The position numbers and the translations under genes were made by a program. This document shows, in pieces, positions 50,321-60,906 of a stretch of DNA of 64,000 bases (position 1 is its first letter; every line of letters starts with the position of its first letter). The notes beneath the pieces are model-generated. The model saw only the letters and a program-made list of their open reading frames with translations. It was not told the origin of the DNA and did not search any database. Origin of the DNA: Gordius sp. MW1 (Eukaryota; Nematomorpha; Gordioida; Gordea; Gordiidae); NCBI GenBank assembly GCA_964036665.1, contig OZ038528.1:186001-250000 (forward strand), given 5' to 3'.

Positions 50321-51147
50321 ATCCAGACTCATAATAGTTTTTAGGATGGAAGAGACCACATTTATAAAGGAAGACTTTTTGAATGCAGATTATTTTGTGG
50401 TTATTTTATTAATTAAATTGTAACTCTTTTAAATAAATTGCAAAGGATGGTAATTTGCATTATAATTATAAATAGCTTATAGCATTTTTTATATTGTACT
50501 ACGGTTTATATTTATATCAAAAAATAACAGCCCTAAACCATGGAATGGGGGGGGGAATTTTCAATATAAAGGTAGCGGTCCCTTCAAAGGAAATCAACGC
50601 AAATTTTTGTAGATAACTTATCAAAGGGATGCGAAGATAATAAAGTTAGCTATTATGATGACAAGAAAAATGGAAAATAATTAAAATATATTGATGTTTA
50701 TTTGATTGTCATATTCTTTGTTGTATAAGCGATTATATGTTGATCGGTAATTATTAAATTGTATACAAAGAAGAACAATGCTAAGGGTGGGTGGCTTTAT
50801 GTCTATTATTGCGTATCAACAATCTGTTACTTTTTGAACACCGTCCTTCTTTACTCAAGTATTAATTAGCCTCTAGTTTGTGACATGTTTTAATCAAACT
50901 CCGACATTGATGATGCATTTGAATATATGCTTTGCTCTGAATAAGAAAAAGTTGATTATAATCAAATTTCAAGCAAATATATGCAAATTTTGTTTAAAGA
51001 TGAAATTATTACAATGATTTTATTACCAGTTTTGTAATAATATCCTTAATTCTTTTTTATTTTATTATTTAAAAAGTGCACCTCATGTAATTAAGCTTAA
51101 ATTAATTTTGTTTCTTTATTTGACTTCAAGGCAAAATGAAGAAGGAT

Positions 51148-51870
51148 CATAGGCGTAGCCAGGATTGCCTCAGGAAGGGGGGGGGGGGGGGGTTTAAAAA
51201 CTAATTCCAAATAATACTGTTAAACATAGAATTACAAAGCTTATATACAGAAGTGACGGAGGTAGGACTATCTAATTAAGGGGGGGGGGGGGTAAATTTT
51301 GTGTCAAAGAATTTCGATTAAACACTTATTAAAATTATATAAATTTAATATCTACGATGTGTTTTTGGTCAAAAATGCATTAATAATATCTTCAGAGACG
51401 CAAATTGCAAAGAGCTCTTTCCAATTTTTCTGTTTGCTCTAATTAGGGCCATCGTTTAAACTAAACACTTACATTGGCCTTTTAGGCTTACATTTCCCAC
51501 CACAACCAATAATTGTTCCGCCCGGGACCGTTTAAATGAAATTATAAGCCCAAGTTCGCCCGCTGCTAAAATTTTGCTTTTATCAGCATCTTCCTCGTTT
51601 AATTTAGAGACTGAGATAGTTTTTTAGAGAAATAATTAAGAATTAAATTTCTTGTTGTTAGAAAACACACACTCGGGACATAAATTTTTTGTGTAAATAA
51701 TGTTATAATTAGTGGATTTCATTTAAAATTAAATATCAAATTTATTAAGATAATATATTATTTCTATATGCGCAACACACACAAGACTTCTATTTATATT
51801 TTTTTCGTAAAATTTGAATTTTTTTATTTATTTATGTCAATGGGGGGGGGGGGGCCTTCCCTACGCTACT
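51148..51870. mobile_element. Composite G-run-rich repeat, family B-like left end
   Basis: CATAGGCGTAGCCAGG starts it and G runs of about 12-17 occur near 51180, 51281 and 51842. CCTTCCCTACGCTAC near 51860 may be the eroded right end. Around 51400-51590 it resembles 58700-58880 (CGCAAATTGCAAAGAGCT). Boundaries are uncertain. Confidence 0.4.
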
Positions 51871-52374
51871 GAGAAGAATTTTAAATTAAAATGCTTTAAA
51901 TGAATGACAAAATTAAAAAATATGATAAACGAATGTTTAATAAGTTGAGGGAATACGAAATATTTGATAAATATAGTATTGCAACCATTATTAATTGTTT
52001 GTTATTTCATATATTTTAACGTTGAAAAAACTCCATCATCCCTCGCACCCCTTTGGATTACTAAATTCTGGATCTGTTTTAAATGCCTTCAGAGGCGCCT
52101 GAAATTTTTATAATTAAAAACTGTTCTGATTAAATAATGTGTATGCCCAAAGATTAAATAAATCAATAGTTTAATACACATAAAAATAAGTTAGTTTTAT
52201 TCATAGAACTTGCAGCAATATATAAGATTCATTATAATGTTTAAGTAAAAAATATTTAACAATAATAATATACTTATACCTTTTTTAAATTAGAACATAT
52301 ACTCCTCTGATTCTTAAATATTATTTTTTTAGAGATTTCCATTACACCAAGTTATTATTGATTATAGTGTTGTG

Positions 52375-53262
52375 AATGAACGCGTTCAAACGGCGTTCTT
52401 TTTTTGGTGAATTTTGAACGTGAACGCGTTCCTTTTTTTGATTAACGCGTTCAAATTTAACGTTCGTTCAATTTTAAAAACCCTTTTTTATTTTTAATCC
52501 TGATAAAGATGTTAATCCGAATTTTGTAACAAAAAAGACTTATATTTTTACATCAGCTGTTTGCCTTTTTTCTATTACCTATTCTGATTTAACATACCAT
52601 AGCGTGCAAAAGAAGATAAGATTAAAGTTTATTAATTTGATATTATTAATTATGTTTCAATTTATAGGTTAATATGGACAATCATATTATTTTATCGTCG
52701 TCGTCTTCAGATTCTGAATATTCAAAATCAGCAGATGAATTGACATTTGCCATGGCCAAAATATGATAATTACTCATTTAATATAAAGGACCGAATTTAT
52801 TAATTACTAAATGTAAAACAGAATAAACTTTTTATCGCAATTTTTTGAAGCGTAGGACATTAAATCTTTTTAATAAAGTTCCGGCTTTAAAAGATTTGTT
52901 TATTAAGTCAAATACTCAAATCCTCTCATCTGCCCCTGTGGAGCGGGTTTTTAGTATAGCTAATCGTATTACCTTACCTGCCAAGCGTTCCTGCTTATCA
53001 GACGAAAATTTTGAAAAGCAATTATTATTATTAAAATCTGACAAGAAAAATATTTAATAAATAAAAAACCCTTATGTTCGCTCTATTATATTATATTTAC
53101 AATTATATTATCGAAATAAACCTATTATTTTTTATCATGGCTCATATAATGTGTTAAAAAACATAAGACATTAATTTATATTTAATTAGATTTGAAAAAA
53201 TTATCATACAATTTTGAACGAACGTGAACGCGTTCGATTTTTAAAAAATGTTTACAGCACTA
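52375..53262 (+). mobile_element. hAT remnant with dimerisation-domain fragment
   Basis: Ends TAGTGTTGTGAA and TTTACAGCACTA are imperfect inverted repeats, with GAACGCGTTC motifs subterminally on both sides. A plus-strand frame at 52845-53057 contains [15 protein letters not shown], the hallmark of the hAT C-terminal dimerisation region; the rest of the transposase is gone. I found no exact target duplication. Confidence 0.75.
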
Positions 53263-53482
53263 CTGTTTAATTATATAACAAGGCTAACAGAATCAATATA
53301 AAATTTATTTAGATATAAATATTTGATTTATGAGGGCCGTTCTTATAACAAGCTTTAACTTCGTTGTCACTTAGTCCTAAATTTATTATTTCAAGTTGGA
53401 TAATATTCAAAAAATACTTTATTAAATTTTGAAGTATATAACAAATTAAAACACGATAACAAATGAATCACTGCTGCAGCAT

Positions 53483-54480
53483 TCAAAAATAAGCATTTTG
53501 ATGATATGGTAAAAAGCGGGGGTCGTGATGGTAGTTAATGAAATGCGGAAACGAAGTGGACAAGGGGGGAGGATAAGTGGCTATGAGTTGACATGCCGTA
53601 CTTCGATCCGGAGATTCAGGACTTTGAGAAGCTGCTATATGTCGGAGGTAATAATAATGGTAGGGTGGGTACAGGATACCAGGACATTTTATTGCAGTGG
53701 AGTGTTGACCAAGGTGTTGTGGAATCAGAGATTGATGTTTGCTTGGAAGCCCTATTTGGTTATGATGAGCGGAGTAACGTCTTCTTAATTTTCCCGTGCT
53801 TTCCCCAATAAATATATCCTCGCTATTTAGGGGATCCAACATCCAGTAATTTCCTTTGCCGGGGTCATTAAAATCTCGAGGTACCTAAACGAACACGGGT
53901 GTGTCAATAGAAGGCGATCGTTTATAAATATTGATCAACCGAAATATAAATCGAAATGATCATACTAAGTAAATAATGAAAATAGCAATGGGATTGAGAG
54001 TGTATAAAACTTTACTTTGATGAAGCACTTGTTGAGACTGAGGTTGTGTCTGATGGAATTTTGCCATCCTTGCTTATTGTCCTTATAATAAGGGAACCGG
54101 TTCATGATGTAATCGTATATCTCGTTCAGACACAATTTTCGACCAGGGCTCTCCTTAATAGCCATCATAATAAGGGCGTTATAGCTGAAAGAGGGTTTGG
54201 TGCCGTATTTGTTGAATTGATTGGGATTTGACGGACTAATGCTCCTTTTTACATCAGTATGATTTTCAGCTAACACTTTTTCGTCTTCGCTCTTAATGTT
54301 TTTCACCATCATTTTGGCATCCTGATCTTCTCCCCTTTTTCTCTTTATTCTTTGACCGTTCCAGTGTTCTGAGATGCTAGCTATTGTTGTTGTTGTAGAG
54401 GGTGGAACTTTAGTAATTTGTGATTTGCATTCGGTCAATAATGATCTTATATCGAAAGATTTTGTTTTAGCCTTTGCCAT
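53483..54480 (-). CDS. FoxG: Fork head transcription factor FoxG, 2 exons
   Basis: Exons 54480-54016 and 53884-53483 join through a 131-nt intron to give 288 aa. The fork head domain starts at about residue 96 with [14 protein letters not shown] and continues through [16 protein letters not shown]. The intron cuts the domain after FIK; exon 2 resumes with [15 protein letters not shown] and [14 protein letters not shown], the FoxG-type wing sequence. An SFDIRSLL motif near the N-terminus is a possible Groucho-binding eh1-like site. The tail is His/Tyr/Pro-rich. FoxG (sloppy-paired, BF-1) patterns anterior nervous system in bilaterians. The ATG at 54480 is preferred because no in-frame ATG lies upstream. 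Confidence 0.93.
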
Positions 54481-55381
54481 CAAGAAAATTTTAAAAATGA
54501 AAATTCCTAAAAACTTTTTGCCAAATTAAAAATAAGAAGAAAGGATTTAGGGGTGGCTCAAATAAAATTAATGATAGCTGTGCCTGCTATGCCCTAAAGC
54601 TTACTCTGTTATACAAATAAATTAATATAAACATAATATCAATCACAATGTACACAAACAACACCCACAAGAAGCTCTCGCAGTAGGATGAGAGGGGCAC
54701 CCGTGTGTTAAGTAAGAAGAGGATGAATATTAGCGTGAAGAGAGTGTGATTATGTCAAAGAAGGTAATCAAATATTTAATAAATAAATAATATGCTTAAC
54801 GGGGGGGGGGGGGCGAGCATTGCGTTGAAGAACAAGATCAAGGGAAATAATTGACCAGGACACTCAATCAAAGAAAGCTGAAGAGGTAAAGGACAAAAAT
54901 GACGACCAAAGAAACAAAAGAAATGTATGTCCATCCATGGTTGTTATTATGGTAGGATGAGTTGAGGTGTTGTGTGTGAAAGATTATAAAATATTAACCC
55001 TTTTATTTTAATATTGCTCTATGATAATACTGATGTAGCTAGCATGTCCGTCCACGAGAAAGATGAAAGGATAAAAAGTGAGAAAAGTTAATTAGCTTCT
55101 TTAAAAGACTAGTTTTGCGACAAAAGAGTTTTCCTTTCTTACGCTTCCTTAATAAACCGTCACACTCGTTTTACGTCAATCACTTTCCTGTCCAACGTTA
55201 ATTTACTACACATTAAATTATGAATAGTTGCGTGCTCATTTAAAATATAATTTAATTGAGCTTGAGACATTTTGGTGACAAGATACAACATCATGGATAA
55301 TCTTAGAATCAGATTTTTAATGATATCAAAAAATTATTTTTATGCTTTAGGATTATTAAAATAGTTATATGACTTAAAACA

Positions 55382-56316
55382 ATATAGGGGAGACCGGGGC
55401 TAGTCGTAGCCCGGGATTACTATTATCTTTTTAATTATTTTTCAAATATAAATGATATTATATCAAAATTTAAACCATATGTGTATTTTTCCATAAGGCA
55501 TAAGTAAAAAAAAATTTTGTTTAGAAAAAATAAAATTTAGAATTTTTATTGAGAAAAAACGATTTTTCGGGGCTATTAGTAGCCTTTACAAAATTTTTTA
55601 TTTTGCACATAAAATTTTTTTGGTTTTATATTTTGGACTAATTTAACTTTTATCTCATAAAGGGATATTTTTTATATAAAAACCGTCTAATGATTAAATT
55701 TTTATGCAATATAACATCTAAATTATTGATTGTTTATGAAAATATGGGTCGGGGCTAGTCGGAGAGGGGCCATTGCTAGCCATTTTTCATAGTGTCTTAC
55801 AAATGACAAGATTTAAAAAACAAAAAATTTTGTTTAATAATCTAACTTAGTGTTATTTGGAATAGAAATAGACTATGATTAAACATTGCAAAACGACTAA
55901 AAGTTATTTTCCATTACCAAATCCGTCTTTTAAGTGTTCCTAAGTCATATTGTCATCTTGACCCTTTTTTATTTGTTTTACAAAAAAAATAATTATATTA
56001 CATTTTTCTACATATTTTATAATGGAACAATATTTTTATTGATTTGAGTTAGCATACACTAACAAGAAGTGAAAACGTCAGAGTTAATCTAACGGCTATG
56101 ACTAGCCCCGGGCATTTTCAAATTTTTTTGGATTTTTGTTTTTTTTAAACATATTTTGTGAGAAAACTATTACTTATTTCCCTCCAAATTTTTTTCTTAT
56201 AGTAAAAAGACCTTAAAAATATATTCCAACAAAAAAATTGAAAAATTTTTTTTTAGTTTTTTTTTAAAACGCGATTTAATTTTTTATGGCTAAAGTAACC
56301 CCGGTGTCCCCTATAT
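55382..56316. mobile_element. TIR element, ATATAGGGGAGACCGGGG ends
   Basis: Left ATATAGGGGAGACCGGGGCT and right CCCCGGTGTCCCCTATAT form about 18 bp of inverted terminus. Between them GGGGCTAGTCG / GACTAGCCCCG and GGGGCTATTAGTAGCC motifs recur in both orientations. No transposase; superfamily not assignable from the sequence. Confidence 0.7.
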
Positions 56317-56652
56317 ATCAAATCTTTCGTTCTTTTATATGGGTAGCAAATAATTAGTTAGAAATACAAATTGTTGTTTTGTTGAGACTTAAAAGAGCAC
56401 AAATCTATTTTTTTCATATTGTGATAAATCATTATAAGCAACCTTATTTAAAGTAATTGATAATATCAGTCCTATTCAAGGGTTTGCAGATCTCATAGAT
56501 AATATCAGAAAATACAATAAACGTCAGATAGACGTTTTATAGAGATAGGTAAAAAACTTAGCTGCCAAAATAGACGTGAATTAGTTATTTTGATTATTAA
56601 TAATGTTTAATGTACACAGTATATGTCTCTTTGATCAATTAAAACAAATGTA

Positions 56653-56797
56653 AATGGGCGTAGCCAAGCTTGAAACTTGAGGGGGACAATAATGATTTTA
56701 TTGAAATTTTACTCATAATTATAATTTATTTAATGTAATTTTTAGATTTATTGGGAGACAGCCGCCCCTCCCTGCCTTTCCCCGTCTACGCTCATGT
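56653..56797. mobile_element. MITE family B copy, diverged
   Basis: AATGGGCGTAGCCAAGC at the left and CGTCTACGCTCATG at the right, with a C-rich block near the right end. Confidence 0.65.
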
Positions 56798-57505
56798 AAA
56801 TGTTCTATTTATTAAAATAAATTATTTCTAATTAAAATTATATTTTTCAAGCCCATATAAACATAGTTTATGTGACTTAACTAGACGAAACGTGTCCTAC
56901 TTACTACACACTAATTAATTTTTATCACCTGACAAAATATAAGAAGACATTTTGCGGGTAGAAATCGATGAGACTTGAACAATGACTTTCACTTTCATTC
57001 TTCTCTTAATGGACTACAACTTAAGTATAGGGAGGGAGGGAGGGACTCATTTAGTCTGTTTGTCACGTTGTATATAGCAAACAATTTAGGAGGCCTCTTC
57101 TTATTCTTATTAGTATCCCGCGGCCATTCATCACCACATCACCACCTACACCTTCACACTTGCCCATACATACGCTTCCTTCTTAGTCGTATACCAATGG
57201 GCAATGGCATTTAGCAACACTCAAAAGACACTTGATTGATCTTAGGGCAAATTTAGTGATAAGCATCAAACAAACGTCTCACAGCATTAGTTAGAACCTG
57301 GCTTAGTCATTAGCCAAAACATTTTAGGATATGTCATAGAATCATAGATGTAGCTCCTTTTAAAGGCTTCCTCAAAAATGGTTGCCTGCTGTGCTATGAT
57401 GGGTAAGTTTAGTCAGACAAATATTTTATTCGGTGCCAGGTTGGATTGTCATCTACATGTTTCTTTAGTTCACAAAGGCAAGATGCAAACATATATATGC
57501 AAAAG

Positions 57506-58487
57506 ATTATTCGATTCGAAATTTCGAATCAAATCCGATTTCGAATCCTTAGTCTAAATTTCGATTCGAATATTTAACTGATGACATTCGAAAATCCGAA
57601 TTGAATCTTTAAAAAGGGATTCGATAAAATTAATTATACTTGATAATTATTTTAAATATAACAAGACGATTAAGCTGTTTTCATCTTTCCGCAAATTAAG
57701 TTATTTTCCCCGATCACTAAATTTAAATTTTATAAGCATACACAATATATTGAAATTAGCTTTTTTTATATATATGTGGAGTTCACCTTCAACAAAATTT
57801 CCAATATTTTTTAACATTTTAGGTCAAGCGTTATTTAATGTTAAATAGTATTATTATACTTATCCACTAAACTTTAATATAAATTATTAAACTATAACTA
57901 ATATATTTTGATATGCATTAACTTTATATGCCTATATTTTATTTATATACATAAACATTTTAAATTCATAATAAAACAATATATTAACCCGTTGTACGAA
58001 TACCAAAACTAAATAAACTCTAACTAATGCCATCTAGGCGAATTTTTGAATTAGAGATTATGTTAATTTTAGTTAATTCTGATACTAAAGAAGAAAAATA
58101 AGTTAATGGTTTGGGATCATACTAAATCATCGAATTATGCTACCTGCAATCATGTGAATGTTTTTTTATATTACAAACACTGATTAAAAAACAATTCTTC
58201 ATTGTTTTACCGATGTCGATATTTTTTCCTTTTGGTCTTTAATAATTTTATAATCAATAATTGCGTTTTGAATAAATTTTTAAAATTGTAAAATCAATCA
58301 AATGCGATATTAAGGATTAAAAGAAACTTGAAAAATATTAGAATCGAATTCGAATCTTAAAATTTTTTAGAATCGAATTTTAATCCTTATTTTAATATTC
58401 GACGAATCTCGAATCTAATATTTTTTTAACCAAAAATCTCAAATCCGAATCGAATACTAAAAATATTCGATTTGATTCGAAATCCAC
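57506..58487. mobile_element. Non-autonomous element with ATTCGAA subterminal repeats
   Basis: Both ends are dense in ATTCGAAAT/ATTCGATTCGAA motifs (57506-57620 and 58330-58487) around a 700-bp AT-rich core. Such clustered subterminal motifs are typical of non-autonomous DNA transposons, but TIR and TSD are not clear. Confidence 0.45.
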
Positions 58488-58699
58488 AGGCGTAGTAGAG
58501 CTTAAACCTTTTTGTGGTGGTGTTTTTTAATTTTGTTGATAAATTGTACTAGTATTATGCATCTTTTTATTTAGAACTAATCACATTTATATACATTCAA
58601 TTTCTACACTGAGTTTTAGATAAAAAGCATGTTTGTATTTGGAATAAGGAATAACAACTAAGTTTTTTAAATTTTATAATCCAATTTCGCCTTTTTTCC

Positions 58700-59415
58700 T
58701 TCCAAGGACGCAATTTGCAAAGAGCTATTTTCAAATTCTTTGTTTACGCCAGCCAGAGCCATTGTTTGAACCAGGGATATGCATAAGCTTTTAGGTTTAA
58801 CTGGCCCACCAGTACAAAAATATAAAACCCGGTCCTGGCCCGGACCCTTTAACATTAAGTTTTTGCCCGAGCTCGCCCCATTACCTCCAAACATCCTTAT
58901 ATTATTTGCTGCTTTTTTAATGCAATTTTTTGTTATATTAAAATAATAATTTATTTGTAGGTTAACAATGTTCAGTAATAATCATGTTAAAAAATCATCA
59001 CATCATCAGTCTCACAAGGGTTTCTATTTCTTCCACCAAGCAACCCGCCGTTTAACTTTCACCAGTAGCAATTGCATAAAACCATTTATGTCTTATATAT
59101 TAAGGAACTTAGTGCAAGGTTAATTTATTTAACATAAATTACCACTCTCTGCATTCGGAATTCATTTATTAAAGATCAATAAGTTGTATGAATAAATGGC
59201 AAGGTAATGTTAATTATATGATTTTTGTGCAAATAATAATTATAAATTTGTAATGCATGATAAAAAACACACCATTTTGTATATATTAAATTATAAAAAC
59301 ATAACAATTTTTAAATAATTTTGCTGGTCGGAGCCGAGCCCACAAATAATAGCTAGGCCCGGCCGGGCCAGTTTGCTTATCTTAAAGCCCATCTAAGCCC
59401 GATCCCTAATTTTAT
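58700..59415. mobile_element. Probable hAT-like remnant with GGCCCGG motifs
   Basis: CAGGGATATGC near 58772 and GATCCCTAA near 59400 resemble inverted hAT ends. GGCCCGGACCC and GGCCCGGCCGGGCC motifs occur subterminally. A minus-strand fragment resembles 51400-51590. No TSD was found. Confidence 0.4.
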
Positions 59416-60565
59416 TTTAACAAAAAGCGAAGCCCCCTTACTTTTTGTTAGCGTCCGGCGAGAACTGATTTAGGGCTCTACCAGTGCATTTGTAGAACCA
59501 TTCCTAACGCTCACATCAATTTAACTAAATCTGCTAATTGACCATAAATATGCACATTTAAATGAGCATCATCCAAAACAAAAGATAAATTGTTGTTTCC
59601 CATAATATTTTCTATTACAAAATAAAATAATTAGAAGTCGTACTAAAATTAATAGTCAATTCTAGTATTTAATATGAACTAGGGTAACGCTGAATAGTAT
59701 AATTTATCAAAAAAAAATTAAAGACCTTCAAGGAAATCCTGCTCACGCCACCAAAAGGAGATGACGCTTCATAGTGCATGTTATTGATGGGTAAGTAATA
59801 TGGAATTTTCAAGTAATGAAAAAAAGGAAAACCATGGACACAACGTCTACGGACACAAAGTTAACCAAAATATTAGGCGGGGCATGGCAAATAAAAAAGA
59901 TGAGACGATGGGTATGTATAAAAGTTACGAAGATAAAAACGATATAGATTAAATAAATTGATGTGGTGTAGTGTAATAGTGATATAAGGGTTAAAAGCAA
60001 CTCCGGTTTAAGTAAGATGAAGAGGAGACCCTTTTTGTTTGGTAACCGTTGATCGAATGATAATAACTCGAATTTTTATGCCATCTCATGCAATGTTTAA
60101 ATTAGAGACTAATTTGGCTAAATATATGCCTCTAATTTTTAGCATGTGTGAATTCAATCTGATTTGTCTTTATGTGACTAGAAAATTAATTATGGCATAC
60201 TGACGAGCTTCAATAAGAGCGAAAACGTTATATGCCTCTTATTAGATAAATTTAGCCAAATTAGTAACTAATTTAAAAATTGCACTAAATGGCATATAAA
60301 TTAGAGTTAGTGTTACTTAATTCGCGGTTATCACTTGTACTAATGTTGGTCTCGTCTTCATAATAGCGACGTGTAATTTAAAAAAGGCATGAGTTATAAT
60401 AATAAAGGATTGAAAACCAGAATGATGACAAGTATTCATCGATAAAAACATCATTTTGCCAAATGATTGCATCAGTATATAACGTCATATTCATAAGCTT
60501 TCAATTAATTTTATTTCTTATAATACATGCTTTTCCTTGACTTCGGTATATAAATAAGATTAGAG

Positions 60566-60871
60566 ATGAATAAAATAGATCCGATAAGTATACCTATTCC
60601 AGTTAAAATACGGAAAGAGGACATATCATTAAGTTTAAAAACGTTTATAATATCCCAAACCAAACGTTTAATAGCCAACAAGACGAAGGGAAGAGACATA
60701 GTAAAAATATTGAAAAAGGAGTTGCAATTGATTCACGAACCTTATTGGCACTGCATAATTGGCAACAAATTCGCCACTTACATCAGTTACGAGAAAGGAT
60801 GTATGATTTGGTTTACCATCGGAAATGTTGATGTTTTAGCTTTCAAATCGTTTTATTATGTCAAAAAATAA
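60566..60871 (+). CDS. LC8-family dynein light chain, divergent, single exon
   Basis: 101 aa with no intron. The C-terminal half has the LC8 signature: a D-I-V-K-x-L-K-K-E-L helix, then WHCIIGNKFATYISYE (DYNLL: WHCIVGRNFGSYVTHE type), then the closing strands WFTIGNVDVLAFKS. The N-terminal 15 residues (ISIPIPVKI) extend the usual 89-aa length. LC8 is a dimeric hub bound to dynein intermediate chain and many partners; the strong divergence suggests an axonemal or lineage-specific paralogue. The stop codon is 35 bp from the end of the converging CNBD-BTB gene. Confidence 0.88.
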   Translation: MNKIDPISIPIPVKIRKEDISLSLKTFIISQTKRLIANKTKGRDIVKILKKELQLIHEPYWHCIIGNKFATYISYEKGCMIWFTIGNVDVLAFKSFYYVKK

Positions 60872-60906
60872 TAAATATAATATTATTTGATTAAACAAAG
60901 TGTGAA

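Larger units (their letters stand above)
46792..53482. other. TE-rich intergenic region
   Basis: No cellular gene is supported. It contains family B MITEs (48494, 48996), a hAT-type non-autonomous element (49232-50320), G-run-bearing repeat sequence (51148-51870) and a hAT remnant (52375-53262). The remainder is AT-rich. Confidence 0.55.
54481..60565. other. Upstream region of FoxG, TE-rich
   Basis: No gene is supported. The FoxG promoter should lie near 54490-54900. Recognised elements are a 935-bp TIR element (55382-56316), a family B MITE (56653-56797), an ATTCGAA-repeat element (57506-58487) and a hAT-like remnant (about 58700-59415). Confidence 0.55.

Noticed and set aside
56975-57214. 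79-aa His-rich plus-strand frame
   Set aside because: No domain, signal or splice context; lies in TE-rich sequence.
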